A stretch of DNA of 64,000 nucleotides, taken from Oxyruncus cristatus (taxonomy: Eukaryota; Chordata; Aves; Passeriformes; Cotingidae). The stretch covers positions 367,771 to 431,770 of the forward strand of contig VXAY01001314.1 of assembly GCA_013399855.1 (NCBI GenBank). The letters are read 5' to 3'. This document shows, piece by piece, positions 21,786 through 35,159 of the stretch (position 1 is the first letter of the stretch; each line of letters opens with the position of its first letter). Below the pieces are notes generated by a model. The model saw nothing but the letters and a program-made list of their open reading frames with translations. It did not search any database and was not told where the DNA came from. The translations under genes were made by a program, and so were the position numbers.

Positions 21786-24700
21786 GTGAGTGCGGCCCCC
21801 GCCCCTTCCCCGCCCGGGGAACTTCCCAGAGTTGGGCCGAGTTCTGTGACCCCCCCCCCAAGCCCCCCACGCGGGCCGGGAGCCGCCTTCGGCCTCGCCG
21901 AGCACATGCGGCGCGGGGGTGTGCGGGGGAAGCCCTGCTCCCACCTGGGCTCCCCAGGAAAGCGGCTCCCACCGCCCGGGATAAACCAGGCCCTGGATCC
22001 CGTGTTTTCATTCCGGGGCCCGGCTGCTGAGCTCTCACAGCTCACATGGCTGAATCTTGAAGTAAACTTTTAAACCAACAGCCTGAGCGTCGTCTGATGT
22101 CATAGTTTGTTTTCTTTGAGTTTTTTTTTCTCTCAAACCCACCGATGCTGGTGCTAACTTTTATCTGTGTGTGCTCCTAGCAGCAAGTAAACAAGTATTT
22201 CTAATGGAAAGCATCTTGGTATTTTAAAAAAGTAAATCAGACCTCACTTCATTTCAGAGAGAGGTATCCCATCTCTGTGCTTCTATATTGGAAAAAGAAA
22301 GCTGAAAGGAGATTTTTTTTAGAGCTGAGGGAGCTGAAACTTTTCTCAAAGTTCAGTGGAGTCAGAATTTACCATTTAAATAGTAACAACAATCTCTCAT
22401 CGGGTTTTGTATTGCTTGTAGCTACTTCAGTATGTAACATTTAGTCAGAATTCGGTTGCTCAGGCTATCAGGAGGCTTATTAATCTGGAGCTTCCAGATT
22501 TGTTAATTAAAGATAACACCAGTGATGTTGTGCTAATGGAGTTTATGTAGAAGAAGATAATACTTTAACAAAATAGCAAAAGGCTTTAGAATGTGCCAGT
22601 AGCAAAACAGTTTGCTTGAATTTGAAGTCCTCCATATTTAGGGAAGTCTTAAGCAAATAGAAGCTCCTGACCCAGATCTGTGATAAGTTACACATAACTG
22701 AATTCAGAGTTAGCTTGGGGGTTTTTAAATATCAACCCAGAGGGCCAAAAACCTGTGAATTCTTACAAGTCTGTTAAGTCACACAACAAAGAGGTGAGTT
22801 GCCTTGCATCAGTTCCAGGTGACTGCTGGCAGGTGTGCTCATGTCTGCACTCTGAGATGAGTGCAGTGAGCTGCCAGCACTGGCAAGTGGACACTTTCCT
22901 GACACAGAGACTTCAGAGGTGCTGCTCTGCAGTGACTTGTGTGACAGAGGTCTCTGGAGTCAGGGATGTCAAGCTGTTCCTTTATCATTTTTGGATAGCT
23001 GGGGCTAAGCTCCCACCTTCCACCTTTTTTCAGGCCAGCAGTGTGCAGTTACTTTATTTTAAATATTTTTAAAAAGTCTGAGCCAGACTTGTGAAATTCT
23101 TGGTGTTGTGGAGTCCCTCACTGGGAATGGAAGGTCTCGATGGCAGCGTGCCCTGCTGAACTGGCTCAGCAGTGCTTTGTGCTTTGGGCTCAAAGCTGAA
23201 GCAGCGCTGCAGCACAATCTGGGCAGGCTGTGATCTGATCTAGGAACTCCTCTTGGCCCCTGTTCTTGGATGTTTCTGTGAGGCAGGGCTCATCCAAAGG
23301 GAGGCCAGTAGTTTGGTACAGCGTTTTGCTGGACCTTTTACTCTTTCTGTATTTACCTTTTAGGGTAGAGCGAGCAAAACTTAGAGCCATATTCCAAATG
23401 AGGACATTGGGTTAACTTACATGATGCCTTGGTACACCCTGACAGTATGAGGTGCAGATGTTAGGAAGCCAGATGCAGGAATTTGCCTAAAGTGCTTTGG
23501 GTCCCAGAGGAGATAAAAGTAGACCAGAAGTGGTTCCTCCTGACCTTAGCCTTTTGTGACTGATTACTGCTGCTTCCAGAACATACCTGTAGTGATGATG
23601 CCTGGTCCAGTCCTATGTCATTAGGTCAGTATTCAGCTGGATGGCTGGGTAGGTTATACTGCTTGTATTTGTACCTCTGAACTCATTCTCCTTGTTTGTT
23701 TGCACTAAAATAACTTTGTGGTATTTTTAAGCTTTGCCACGTTATTGTTAGTTGTTGAACATCTCAAGATGGAGAACACTGGAGTGCTTTAGGGGGGAAA
23801 AAAAAGCTTATTTGTCTATATCTTGTGTTTTAATGAGCTTCCGATCAATCACACAACCTTACAGCTTACTCTGTGAGAGTGGTTTCCTTGTCCCAGTTAG
23901 CTTACATGAACAGAAGTTGTGTAGGATTTGTCCAAAGGTAGCTGGCTTTTTGTTTCACATTCTTATTGGTACACTGTAGAGACTTAGCAAGTGCAGCCTG
24001 TCTGTCAAAGAACGATTTCATTTGGTTTTATGTTTTACGTGCACTTTTCAATATTGTTGTAACCAGTTTATCGTGGTATCTCCTGTCAGGCTTTTATCAG
24101 ATTAGTTCTAGAAGCATTTTGGAAACTCCTCCCATAAAAAGGGGCCCACAGTGTTTGCTCTTCTCCCACATAGTCCTTGAACCAAATCTTGGCTGCCTGG
24201 GCTGTTTTTGCCTGAGTCTTGTTTGGACCTTTGTGTTCTATGCTGTTGTGGTCATTTGGGAATGTGCAAAAGGAGCTAGGGGAAGAGAAGGTGGAGAGGG
24301 AAATGTCTTCTGTGAGCTGCTTTTGGCCTGGCTGCAGGTCCTGATAGTTAAATAGTTCACACATACCTGACTGGCCAGAATTTTAATTCTGTAAGTCAAA
24401 CCTGTGACTTAAATTGAGCTGTAAGTAAGGCAAATGCATTTTCAAGCTCTGGAGCTTGAGAATAATGTTCTGTCTTTTAGGCTGTTGGTTGAGTGTTTGT
24501 ATCCCAACTTCCCTGTCAGCCTCAGTGAGTTAATCCTGCACCTCTCACCTGTGCTAAACTCACTCTCCAGAGGTTTTGTCCTCGTGAACCCAGGAGTATG
24601 AGGTACTGATTCCTGATGAACCCCTGTGATAAAGAAGGCATTTATTCAATTTGCCTTATTTCCAGTGTTGCCAAACTGGAAACTTGAAGCCACCCTGTAA

Positions 24701-26449
24701 ATTGATGCTTATGGAGTTTAGCAGTGCAGAGCAGGTTAAGTAGTCATTCAAAATTAGAGCCACAGAGTTATGGGTTAGTGCATCAGAACGTGGATTCAGC
24801 AGGTTAAGTATGTGCCAGCCTCAGAGAATAGTGTCAGATTGAAGGTTGCTGACAATCATCTCTCTGGAACTTTGGCCGTGCAAATCTGAAAGCCCCACTG
24901 AGACCTTCTGTGAATCTGGCCCTTAATGTTCTCTCTCAGGCAGATGAGCAGCAAATTATACATAAGGTCTGAAACAGATTCCTTCTTGACCATCTGTTTT
25001 CTTGCCTTTTCTTATTCTTGAGATGGCTCTTTGTGCTTTGCCATTGCTGACTTTGTTCCCTTAGATCAAACGCTCTGGAGAAGTTGATCGTCCACAGAAG
25101 CTTTTGGTGATAGGCCTAACAAAAATAGGTACAACCACTCCTTAAGACTTCTCTCTCTGGTAGATATGTAGGGACCAGGTGCCAGCTCTTGTGCTTGAGT
25201 ATCTTTGATTCAAATTTGGGGCTGTTTGCAAAATTGGTATTGTCCTTTTTCTCCTTTCCCTGAGAAGCTGATTCCCATTTTGGTGGTGACCCTAAGCCTG
25301 TCCCTCTGAACAGGCCTCCATGGCGGAGGTCACGGCGCAGTTGGTCGTTGAACCACCACCAGCATGTCGTGTGCTTTTGTAGCTGATGGGTGGGGGAGGA
25401 ATAAAGCTGGATGATTTTCACTGGAAAGGAGACAAAAATGTTTCCACTTAATTTGATTGGCCTGACATTGCAGGAGCTGCTAATGATGTCTGCATAGGAC
25501 TCGGGGGACCACTCAAACTGGTGGAGGGAATCATAAGAGATATTCCTAGTAACTTAATCATCTCCTTTGATGCTGCGGTAGAGGTTGGTGCAGTGTCCAC
25601 TGCTAGATGCTATGTAAGAGCGCTTGTGAGGTAATTAGTGCCCTGTCCTGAAGGTGAATTTTTGCTTGGGGAGGGAGTACCAGTGAAAACTGAAATCCAT
25701 TAGCTTTTCTCACAGGAAGTTGTGCTGGGCTTGAGAGTAATATGATCGTCAGGCATTAATAAGGTTTAGCCTTGCTGGGGAGAGCCCATTGTGAGAAAAG
25801 ATCCTTGGACTCTTCTGCCCGTAAGGCAGCAGTGGTGGGCTGGCTCCTTTCCACACCTGTGGGAAGGCAGGGGCCAGTGTTCCCTCACAGTAGAGGCTTT
25901 GTCGAGTGCAGTTTGGCTCCTTCTCTAATGCAAGCAGCCTCTCACCTTGCATAGTCCCATATTAGGGAAGGGAAGAGCAATTCCCTTTGCCAGCACAGCT
26001 CCTAAGATAAGTCCGAGACCAAAGCTGAGATCCTGGTTCTTGCAGAGGGTCCTAATTCTTGCTCACCTCCATGTACTACTTTCTCATTCATCTGCCGCGG
26101 TGACTTAAACTCCCTGGCCTGATGGTTTTGTGTAATCTGAAGGAGAATATGCACTTGCAGCAGGAGCAGTGTGTAGGGTAATGTACATCTGTTAAAAGTG
26201 AGGCCTCAGAGGTGCTGGAAGCCCTCTGATGGCCTAATAATAATTATTAATGCTAATAAAAATTAGTGAACTCCTCACCTCCTGGCAGAAGGTTGGAATA
26301 ATAACTATGGAGTCTTTGTTTAGTCAGAGGTAAGAATGGGTCAGCCTTCTGCAAAAGCCTCCTTCCCTGAGTTCTGTCCTCTTGGTACATCCAGTCCTCT
26401 GCTGGCTGTATTTTTATCTTCCTGCATTACGAGAGGGAATGGCTTTTTT

Positions 26450-26450
26450 N
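26450..26450. other. Ambiguous base (N)
   Basis: A single N follows a T6 run. It most likely marks an unresolved homopolymer base or a minimal placeholder gap in a draft assembly, so sequence length here is uncertain. It is intronic and does not affect any predicted exon. Confidence 0.95.
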
Positions 26451-26569
26451 GCGACAGGAGCACGGGGGAAGAGGGATTAGTGAGCTAATTAGAAATGATC
26501 GCATCTATCAACACTAATTAACAATCCTGTGGTCTCACTCGCGTGTTCTTTTGAGCTGCTCCCCTTCGG

Positions 26570-26770
26570 GACAGCGCCACAATTCCCCCCCTTGCCTTTG
26601 GGGCCGCTCCGTCCGCGCTGCGCTGATTGGAAGTGATGGCCGGGGCTGCGCGTCGAGTCGGGCAGGGACAGCGCCGCTCGCATGTGCTTTTCCAGGCTGC
26701 GGCGTTCCCGTTCCCTTCCCGCGGTCACCAGGGGCACCCTTGGCCTCCGTGGGCGAAGCGCTGCCGCCGC
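26570..26770. promoter_or_regulatory. Small intronic CpG-rich patch
   Basis: About 200 bp has CpG density above its flanks, with an isolated ATTGG at 26626 and a CTCF-like core at 26725-26736. It may be an enhancer or insulator, or neutral GC-rich DNA. No exon or start signal is recognisable. Confidence 0.3.
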
Positions 26771-29164
26771 TAATGACCACGGAATGAAAATGGCAGGGGG
26801 ATTTGTTTTCAACACCTCTCTTTCTTCCGGTGGCTTTTCCACTTGTGGCGCTGCAGCTTTAAAGGGGCGCTTCTCTGCGGAGCTGAAGGAGCCAAGAGAG
26901 GGGCTGGCTGCTGGGTCTTGTGTGGAGCTGGAGCAGAGTGATGTTCTGTTCCCAACTCTACACTAACATTTCAACCCCAGATCAGGTGCTTGTTCTGGCG
27001 AAATGGTCCCAGGAATTTAGCAGTAGAAGACCTAAAATAAGTTTTCTTCCTTTTGTCACTGCTACAGTGCATGAACTGGAAGATGGCAGTAAAAAAAGTT
27101 ACAAATACTAATAAATTCACTGGGCAGACTGACTTGGCTGAATTGTTTGACCATGGGGAGTCCTACCAGAATAATTAAACTACTCCTTCCCTATGTTTCC
27201 CTGGTTGAAAACGTGATGAGGTGAGAGAAATTTGTGTCTGCACTCAGGATAGAGAAGGCTTTGTTCCTGTGTTTCTCTCCAGTCAGTTGGCCAGAGAATG
27301 CTCAAGGTGTGTCTGATTCCAGCTTTCTTCCCAATTTTGTGCTGGTTCTGCAGAGCTAGTGAGGCAAGGAAAGAGCATCCTTAACTTACACGAAAGAGCC
27401 ATGCTGGAGGATATAGGTATGCACTAAACCAGAACTTCAGAAGTCTCTTGTGCACTCAAGTACAAACCAGAAAGAGAGCATGGCTTAACTGACTACTGTA
27501 GAGGTTTGTGGAGCTGTCAGTGTGGTGTACCCAACACAGGAGAGGGTTGTGGAGCATCAGCAAATAAAATTTAGATAAACCATGTGTGTGTTAACTTGAG
27601 AGTCTCTGTTGTTCAAAGTGCCAGATATCGAAAACATTCTTGTTTTGGTCTCAAGTTGCTGTCCCTTATTCTAGGAATGTCACATTTGTAGAATCCTTTT
27701 CATTGTGTGAGGAGGGGAGATTGATTTTTGAGGGAGTTTTCCTACATCTCTTATCTCAGCAAGAAAAAACAATGCCCAGGGAATAATTTGGAGCTTTCTT
27801 AGTGCTGGAGCGTCAGAGGGTATTGGGCATGATGAATACTCCTAGTTCTGGATTGTGGGAAACCTAACTCGGAGGGTCCTGTGTCCAGGGAAGCCAGTGA
27901 GAAGCTTTGCAAGAGGCCTTTCAGGTCTATGTTGATGTGTTCAGCTGAAACTTTATAAATCACGTCGTGATATGTGTGCTTTAAACTGATGCACTTCAGA
28001 AAACAGTTGACAGAAACTTGCCTGTACACTGGTCCTTCTCATCCTGGCATTCCAGCAGCTTTCTCTGACTTGTTGGCTGCAGGGAGCTGTTGATCCCACG
28101 GTGTTCAGGCATGAAAGCTTTCAGAGCATGCTGCAGTGCTCACAATGTCAGTAACGATTTCTGGCTAGTGCAGCTTTTTGGTGGTGTCATCTCTCATTAT
28201 CACATGGACTTTCCTTGGGCTTTTCCTTGTCTCTCATTCAGAATTTTGACCTTCCTTATTAATTAAACAGTGACTTTCCTGCAGCCAGTGATTGAGTTAT
28301 TCAGTAATACCTGCCTAAAGCCATCATAATAAAAGACAGAAGTTCTTTTTAATGCAAATGATTTGGTTCCAGATGTTTTGATCACATTAAACGATGGCTC
28401 AAATTAGCCAGATATTGGATTAAGCAACAGGCTACCTTGGCTGCTTTTTCTAATCATCGTGATTCCTAACATGTTTGTTTCCTAGAGCATGCCCAGTGTA
28501 GCCTCCAGTTTTCATGAAATAAAATAACAGAGAGCCAGAAGCTATCTAGCAGGGGTGCTGTTTTTCACAGCAGAGATCTCCCCTTTCTCTAAATGTTACC
28601 TGCTGCTAAGATGGTGCTCTGACTTGTTTGTGGTGTTCTGGGAAGGAATTTTTCAGCATGTACAGGAGGCTCTGTGGTCCTGGAGGTGACTGTTACATAC
28701 CTTGTCCGAGGCTTTCAGGTGTTACGTTATCCTTCTACATTTTAAGCTATAGGGAATAGATGTGTTAGTGGAAGGGCCTCAGACTTAGAAAGCAAAATCC
28801 AAATCAGAATTCACTGGCTTGATCACTTAACTTTGAAAAGGATTTCAGCTTTCCACGAGAAAGTATTTAACCATTTTAATAACTTACCTGGGGGTGTGCA
28901 GCAGATACTCCCTCTCCTAGCTGCCTCTTGGAAATCAGGGAGTACTCAGCCACAGTTACAGATTTAATCGAAAAATGCCAAGCAACAGTCTCTGCATTGT
29001 TTATACAGGTCAGAATAGGGAGTTGCAACAGGATTTTCTGGTGTGAAATCTTACCATTTCTGCCAAGGGTTTATTATTTGGAGCTGAGCAAATAAAGAGT
29101 GGATCTACAAACTTGACATGTCTTCCTTTTTTGTTTGTTTTCTTTCCCTGGTTTCTCCATGCAG

Positions 29165-29286
29165 CTCGGATTGGAAAAATGAAACGGAGGAAGCAAGACG
29201 AAGGGCAGGTATGTCCCCTCTGCAGCCGACCTCTGTCAGGATCCGAGGAGGAGATGAGTAGGCATGTGGAACAATGCCTTGCAAAG
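29165..29286 (+). CDS. RNF220: RNF220 coding exon, with two in-frame donors (29208 or 29286)
   Basis: The acceptor is CCATGCAG, and the first two bases complete alanine. The core encodes RIGKMKRRKQDEGQ, a basic stretch that could serve in nuclear localisation. A strong donor CAG|GTATGT lies after 29208, and a weaker AAG|GTAGAG after 29286. Both leave phase 0, so both join the next exon in frame. The 78-nt extension adds 26 residues with CPLC and, after 13 residues, HVEQC: a C2HC arrangement resembling UBZ4-type ubiquitin-binding fingers. As I remember it, the 566-residue human reference protein lacks this module, which makes the long form an alternative isoform. The ratio cannot be told from sequence. 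Confidence 0.93.
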
Positions 29287-30319
29287 GTAGAGGCGCAGCA
29301 GGATCACCAGCTGCCATTCCCTTCTCCCTACTCCCAGCTTTGTCTGCAGTTGACCTAATGTGGGGCAAAAACTAACATTGCTGAGCTTGCAGGCAGTGCT
29401 AACTGTCTCTCTGAGATCTGTAGTCACTTCTCTTTGTCTTGGAAGATGGATTCTACTGGATTTTTCTGCTGTGTGGCATTAGTAACTTCTTTTACTTTAT
29501 GCACCCTTCTGCTATTACAGAAGTCTAAGTTGTAGACTGTAAAGGTGGTTCTACTGAAGTTTATAAAGCCTTTTGTAGGACTTGAAGCTTCCTATGTAGC
29601 ACAGTAAGAAGAGTTCTTTCTGATCTGTGCCTTTGAAAACATTAGAATTAGTTTTTGTTGGGTTCTTTTGTAACAGACTGGAATTTGTAAATGTTGCATG
29701 ACCATCTTATTCCAAGAAGTGCGTTTAAACCAAACCGTTTTCTTGTTGTTTATCCTAAAGACAGCAAGGGAGAAGGACAAACAAGCCCTAGGGGAGGGAT
29801 GCAGTTGTGTCATAGGGCTTTCTGTTTGTGTTTCTCAGGAAAAGCCCTAGGTAGAGAGGATAACAAGTTCATTCTCGCTGCCTTAAGAGGTGCATAGTGT
29901 GAAGAGAGGTGTCTTTGATCAGTATGTCCCAAAAATATCCTATAGGAGGACATTCCTACTGGGGGTCAAAGGAATCAATGGTTTACATGATAGAGGAATT
30001 GTACATGAAAGGCAGGGGAGTACATGTTGAAATGAACACCAGCATTGTTATAGGAACCAGAGCTTAAATTTCCATGTGTAAAAAAAATTATGAACCTTGC
30101 AACTTGTTTTGATCTTAAGCTTGTCAACTTCTCCCAGCACCTATTTACTTCTAGATTTAGGTCACTGGGAACGGGGGCAGGAGTAGATGCTGCTGTCTTC
30201 TCCATACTTAGCTGTCCTGGGAACAGTCCAGCTTTCCTTCTCCATCCCACCATGAGTTGTTAACCCCAAAGAGCTATTTCGTACATCTCAACACTCTGCC
30301 CCTGCTTTACCCTGTGCAG
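29287..30319 (+). other. RNF220: RNF220 intron
   Basis: This is a 1.0-kb intron after the distal donor (1.1 kb from the proximal donor), ending TACCCTGTGCAG. It is ordinary intronic sequence and nothing else was identified in it. Confidence 0.85.
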
Positions 30320-30452
30320 AGAGAAGGTTCATGCATGACTGAGGATGACTCTGTGGACATCGAGAATGAGAACGGGAACCGCTTTGAAGAGTACGAGTGG
30401 TGCGGGCAGAAGAGGATACGGGCCACTACCCTCCTGGAGGGAGGATTCCGAG
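30320..30452 (+). CDS. RNF220: RNF220 coding exon (133 nt), conserved core
   Basis: The acceptor is CTGTGCAG and the donor CGAG|GTGCGC. It begins in phase 0 and leaves one base (G) for a glycine codon. It encodes 44 residues, starting REGSCMTEDDSVDIENENGN and running through FEEYEWCGQKRIRATTLLEG to GGFR. This is among the most characteristic RNF220 segments and made the identification certain. It starts acidic and then turns into an aromatic, charged motif that probably folds. All of it would be present in both the long and the short isoform. Confidence 0.97.
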
Positions 30453-31029
30453 GTGCGCCAGAGTTTTGGGGGCGCTTGTCAATCTTCCTGCTGTGGAAGT
30501 TGGTCATTACCTGTCTTTAAAGGGAGGGATGTGGGGATTTGGCTTTCAGAAAGGGTGGCACCATCAGCCTTTGCCAGAATGTAAAGTGCTTTCTGTCTCT
30601 GTTGAATGATGAGAGTCAGAATTTGTGCAAATCCTGAACAAAAGCGTGGCGTTTTATTTCTTCCTCAAGAAATGTGTCTGAAGAGGGAATGAGTAGGAAT
30701 GGGTAAATCATTTGGGGAAAATAGCTTTTTATATCTTACACGTAGTAAGAAATACATGGAAATATGTGAAGAGAGGGAAATAGAAATGAAATTGTAAAAA
30801 TTCCCAGCCTGGAGTGACGAAAGCTGATGTATCAGCCTCTGGTGATGTATTGGAGGTGACAGCTAAGTCACTGTAGCACCTGCATAAAATATTAAAGGGC
30901 CAGTTGTGCATTTATCACTCCATCCCTTTTAAGGTTGATAAATGAGAATCCAGGAACCTGCTCTGCACCTCCAGCACTACAAGCCTTTAGGGCTCTCAGA
31001 CAAACACATTTTATTTTTCCTTTTTCTTT

Positions 31030-31300
31030 TGCTCCTTCCCCAGTGACGGGGAAATCAGTTACCGAAGGGAGAGTGAGTTATGGCAAAATTTGACCTCTCG
31101 TGAGCTTTATTGGTGAATGTAATTTTATCTAGAAACCTGGCCCCTTTCTTACACTAAGCCCTTTGGCCTCAAAGAGGAGGATTTACTAAACTGTTCGTTG
31201 GCATGAACCTCAGGCACTCAGAAGAGTCTCTCACGAGCAATCCCACGTAGTGCATGCCTAATGAGAGGGGGAATGCTGGCTCCCTTCGTTCAATAAAGAG
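31030..31300. promoter_or_regulatory. Putative conserved non-coding element
   Basis: This is a non-repetitive block about 0.6 kb after the preceding exon, with balanced composition, no ORF and several TTTATTGG/TTTACT-type motifs. The call is based on texture only. Confidence 0.32.
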
Positions 31301-33059
31301 GATGGGATGTGATCTCTTCCTATATCAGCTTGGATTTTAATTTAAAATATCTCAAGGGGAAAAGCTGCTGCATAAGGGAGTTGGACTTAAAAGCCAGCCA
31401 TGTGCCTCGGATACAACCAGGCACTCCTGATCTGCTCTTGCCTTCCTCTGAAATTAAATTGTATCTGGGTTGTAGCAGAGCAGATCATTAAGAGCACAGA
31501 CTTGAAGGAGCAACTTCTTTGGGTTTTAAACACCCAGGGAAGCTCACACTGTTGCATCCTTTGTCTGTAACCTAACTTTTTTGTGACTCCATGGAGAGTC
31601 GTGTCTGTACATGATTCCAGGTAGAGGCCTGATGAGATCATGCAAGGTCTTGGACTCTTTATGTAGTATAGACACTACAGTCCATCGTGGGAAAGCTTGG
31701 GATGTCTCTGTGCCTTTATTGTTGTCACCGCTAGTCCTGATTAGATAAAACTTAGTTCATTTCATCCACTTTTTGTGCATGAGTGGTTTCTTCCTTCACC
31801 CCCACCACGCCACCTGCATTTGAGGAGAGCCTGATCTTCTCCTTCCTTTGGTGTGGGCATCACGCTGTCTTCGCCTTAATGTTCCCACTCATTTTTGAGT
31901 TAACTCACTGAAACGTGACCTGAACCTTCTGTATTGTTTCAGTCATATGGAGACCCTCTTTCATACGAGGCTTCAGATGGACAAAATGTGTGTAATTGAT
32001 GTGGTTAGGCTGTGTAAATGTAAAGTACTCACTCTTTGTTGCATTTTCTTCATTATTTTAAGGAATTTTCGAATACATGACTTTGTGTTTAGTAGGTCAC
32101 CTGCTTAACCTCCACCAGAAGTTAGACAGGTTCCAGTATCAGCCAGTGCTGTAACCTCTGCCAGATGGCTACACACACATGGACAGATAGTTCTGTAGTT
32201 CATACTTAGAGATGGCCTTGCTTCCATCAGGAATTATGGAGTCTGTCTCTTCTTTCCTTTTTTGTGACCTTCGTGACACCTTCAGAAGTTACGTAAACAG
32301 ACCCAGGAAAAGATTGGAAGACCAGGAGAAAAATAGAGCACAACTACAGGCAGTTCTGAAACCCTCCATAATTACCCTGGTGGGAAGGCTTTTGGGTTTG
32401 ACTGCTTCCCTTCGTGGTGCTGGATAAAAGGTGTCTGTAGATCAGCTCACAAGTACAGGAATATCCCTGCAGCATTTGTAGTGAGGAACATCCTCCCCGT
32501 GCAGCTTTTTGTGGCAGAGCTACTGCTGCAGAAGTGACTCCACCTGAGCTGCTGGCAGGTCCCTAGCACCTGGCCTTCTTCCTCTGGAGCACAGCTCTGC
32601 TGGCAGCTGGATTCAGCAACTGCCATGCTTCTCTAGAGAAGTGTCCTCTTCCCTAAACAGGGAACCTTTTTGCCACCAGCTTTCTACCTAGTATTTCTGG
32701 ATAACCAGGCAATATATGCAGGATACCTACCTACTCTGCACAAGGAGTTGCTGTAAACTTTGGAAAGCCAAGGCAAAGCTGGAGTGATGTCCCATAGGTG
32801 GCTGATTGCATTTATTTTTAATCAAATTACACTTTTTCATGCTCTCTTTTGTGGCTCTCATATTATCTCTGACTGCTGGCATTCAGAGGTCTCCATTCCT
32901 CAGGCCTGCTGTGTGCACTCTCAGGTAATCTTAGGGTGATTGCCTTTCTTCTTTCTCTGCCAGTGTTGGCTCTTGCCTTATTTTAGGGACAGAATTCTTG
33001 ATTTACATCCCTGAAGCACAGCACAACGTTTTGTAGATGCTTTCTAATGCTTAAAACTG

Positions 33060-33330
33060 CTTTGTCTGGACTTGGCAAGGCCCTCGTTAACCCCCGTCAC
33101 CCGAGGCTTTGCATTTGGCTCTGTTCCCTTTGCTGAGAAGTTGCAGCGATGTGGAAATCAAAGGTCTTTTATAATGCCAGACAGCCCTTGCCAGGCTACA
33201 GGGATGTCACCAGTGTCTAAAGAGATGACATGGGGAAATACATAAAACCAGAGGGGAAAATAGATGGCCATGTGTCTCATTAATTTCGGTTTTAATGGTG
33301 TGTTGCTCTGAGGAGATGTCACAGCTGGGT
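33060..33330. promoter_or_regulatory. Putative conserved non-coding element
   Basis: This is a non-repetitive block with TTTGCATTTGG (POU-like, near 33110), AATCAAAGG (TCF/SOX-like, near 33158) and TCATTAATTTCGG (homeodomain-like, near 33278). The clustering is suggestive of an enhancer, but such motifs are frequent by chance. Confidence 0.35.
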
Positions 33331-34420
33331 GAAGGGGGAGCAGGACTTAACACAGGTCCCGGCTTCTTCTTTTTATCATTTTTGGTTAATGGACAAAGTC
33401 ACTCTCAACATGAGGAATACTCTCTGCCAATTTTATGAAAGGGCATGACAGATTCCAAGGGGGAGTAAGGTTGGGAGATCTTGGGGTTTTTCTTCTTAAA
33501 AACAGAAAGGTCAGGGAAATGAACAGCCCTGTTCAGATTTTCTGGAAGATGGTCTCATATTTAGGAGCAATCACAGGCTGAAACTCTCACCTGTATGGTT
33601 CCTGGGGTGACGCCTTCCTGCTTCCACAGCGCTTGCAGGGAAAACTTGTTCCTCTAACCTGAGGGGCTGTCTTAGAAGACAAAGAATTTCCAGATTCTGT
33701 GTTGGTGTTACAGCTGCAAACCCCCAGTGAGGTGTAGTGCAGCAGAGCCAAAGCACACCTTCTTGGCTGCCACGGCTCAGCATACCTGAGGCAGCAGGTG
33801 GAAAGAACAGGCAGTGGCAACAAGGAGGAATATGACAGAACTCGCAGTGCAGCGATCAGGATGTTGTCTCTGAAATTGTTGAGTTTAGTAAAGGCTTTCT
33901 GTCAGGAAATATTTGGTTCTTCTAGCATTCCTCCTGGCTTCTTAAAGCATTGTTTGCTATCACTTAATTTGCTTACCAAAATTGGAAGAATGCAGGGTGT
34001 AAATGAAGGTTATTGGCAGCTTTATAGGGTTTGGAAAACACTTTGTTTCAGCAGAGGTCCTGCTTGCAGTAGGGGTTTGTAGGAGAGTTCTTGGTTCTGT
34101 TTGGGGTGGGTGCAGAAGAATGAAATACCAGCATGAAGTACCACGCTCTGTTTAAATTAAGCTTGTGCTTCAAAGTGAAAAACTGAACAGATACAGTAAT
34201 CAAATATTTCCCTGTCTCAGTACAGTGTCACAAAACTAAAATTTCTCTTGAAATACCTGAACATTCAGTAACTATCTCTCCCCACGTCTCTGAATCATCC
34301 CTCTCCGAAACTCATTGTTGCGGGGGATTATTTCATGCCATCTTTAATGAGTTTCTGTGTTTAGGATGCCAACAGGGCTTCGCAAGTGAAAGCATCAAGT
34401 GGCTTCCTCTCTGATGGATA

Positions 34421-34436
34421 TTTTTTTTTTTTTTTT
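34421..34436. repeat. Poly-T tract (16 T)
   Basis: An uninterrupted T16 run in the intron, a simple slippage repeat. Confidence 0.9.
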
Positions 34437-35159
34437 ATGCTCAACATATTTGTAGCAATTCTTCTGTTCCTCTCCAGAATGGATGCACGTTACCCTCAGT
34501 GTTTACACTGTAAGGTTATCCCTTTAAAGAATTCCTGAGGGAAGTTCAAAAGGGTTTTTTTTTCTTTGAAAGATTCAGTGTCTCTTTTTGTGTGTATGTC
34601 TCTTACTTGAAAGAAAGGAAAGGAGGGGGGGAAGTGGAAAAAAAGTGCTTTATCTGAAAAGAATCACATCAGCTCCACACTGATAGAAGCTGCTGTCATC
34701 TCTTAAACGGCTTAGCACAGTCAAAAGGCAAGAGGACTTAAAACAGTGTCTTACACAGGGATCGATGGGTGGAACACATAACTCGTAACTGCAAAAAAAA
34801 AAAAGCGGCGCGGGGGGAGAGATAACGGTAATGATTGCATTGAGGGAAGCTTGAGGGAGGCTTGTTCTTTGTAACACAGCTTCAAAGGTGTCTGGACTGG
34901 TGCCTAAGCAAACTGTCCTGTGAAGTCGCTGCCTCTGTAGGTCTAGGGAAGGCGGGGGGGATGCTTGCACCCTTCTGTTTCTTAACAGATGGGACAAAGA
35001 TTAGTAAATGCCAGGTTAGCAGTTCCCTTCTGCTGCCTCGGATTTGAGGAGAGGGTTTTGTCACTTGGTCTCTCGCCGTCCGTTCTGGAAAGGCAGCTTG
35101 TCCAGGAGAGGGGAAGGAGGCGAGGGGCGGTTGGGGAGCCGGGGTGGGGGGCGGGATGT

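Larger units (their letters stand above)
21290..22020 (+). promoter_or_regulatory. RNF220: CpG-island internal promoter of RNF220
   Basis: This is a dense CpG island with no TATA box. It is preceded by the CCAAT array, contains GTCACATGAC (E-box/M-box type, 21425-21434), and has a YY1-type AACATGGCGGC (21442-21452). YY1 sites of this form commonly sit just downstream of the start in TATA-less promoters, which places initiation near 21420-21445 (inference). The island covers the candidate first exon, its short intron and the shared exon at 21743. CpG promoters are often bidirectional, so a divergent non-coding transcript is possible. Confidence 0.72.
21786..29164 (+). other. RNF220: RNF220 intron
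   Basis: This is a 7.4-kb intron with GTGAGT donor and TTTCTCCATGCAG acceptor. The first ~250 bp belong to the CpG island. The rest is AT-richer with only short ORFs. It holds the single ambiguous base at 26450, a TAAT-rich block around 26475-26525 and a small CpG-rich patch at about 26570-26770, which includes a CTCF-like core (TCACCAGGGGCA, 26725-26736). No additional exon is supported. Confidence 0.85.

Noticed and set aside
21293..22045. 250-codon minus-strand ORF through the CpG island
   Set aside because: GC-rich DNA suppresses stop codons; the frame overlaps the promoter and two sense exons, is rich in P/G/R/A, and matches no family I know.
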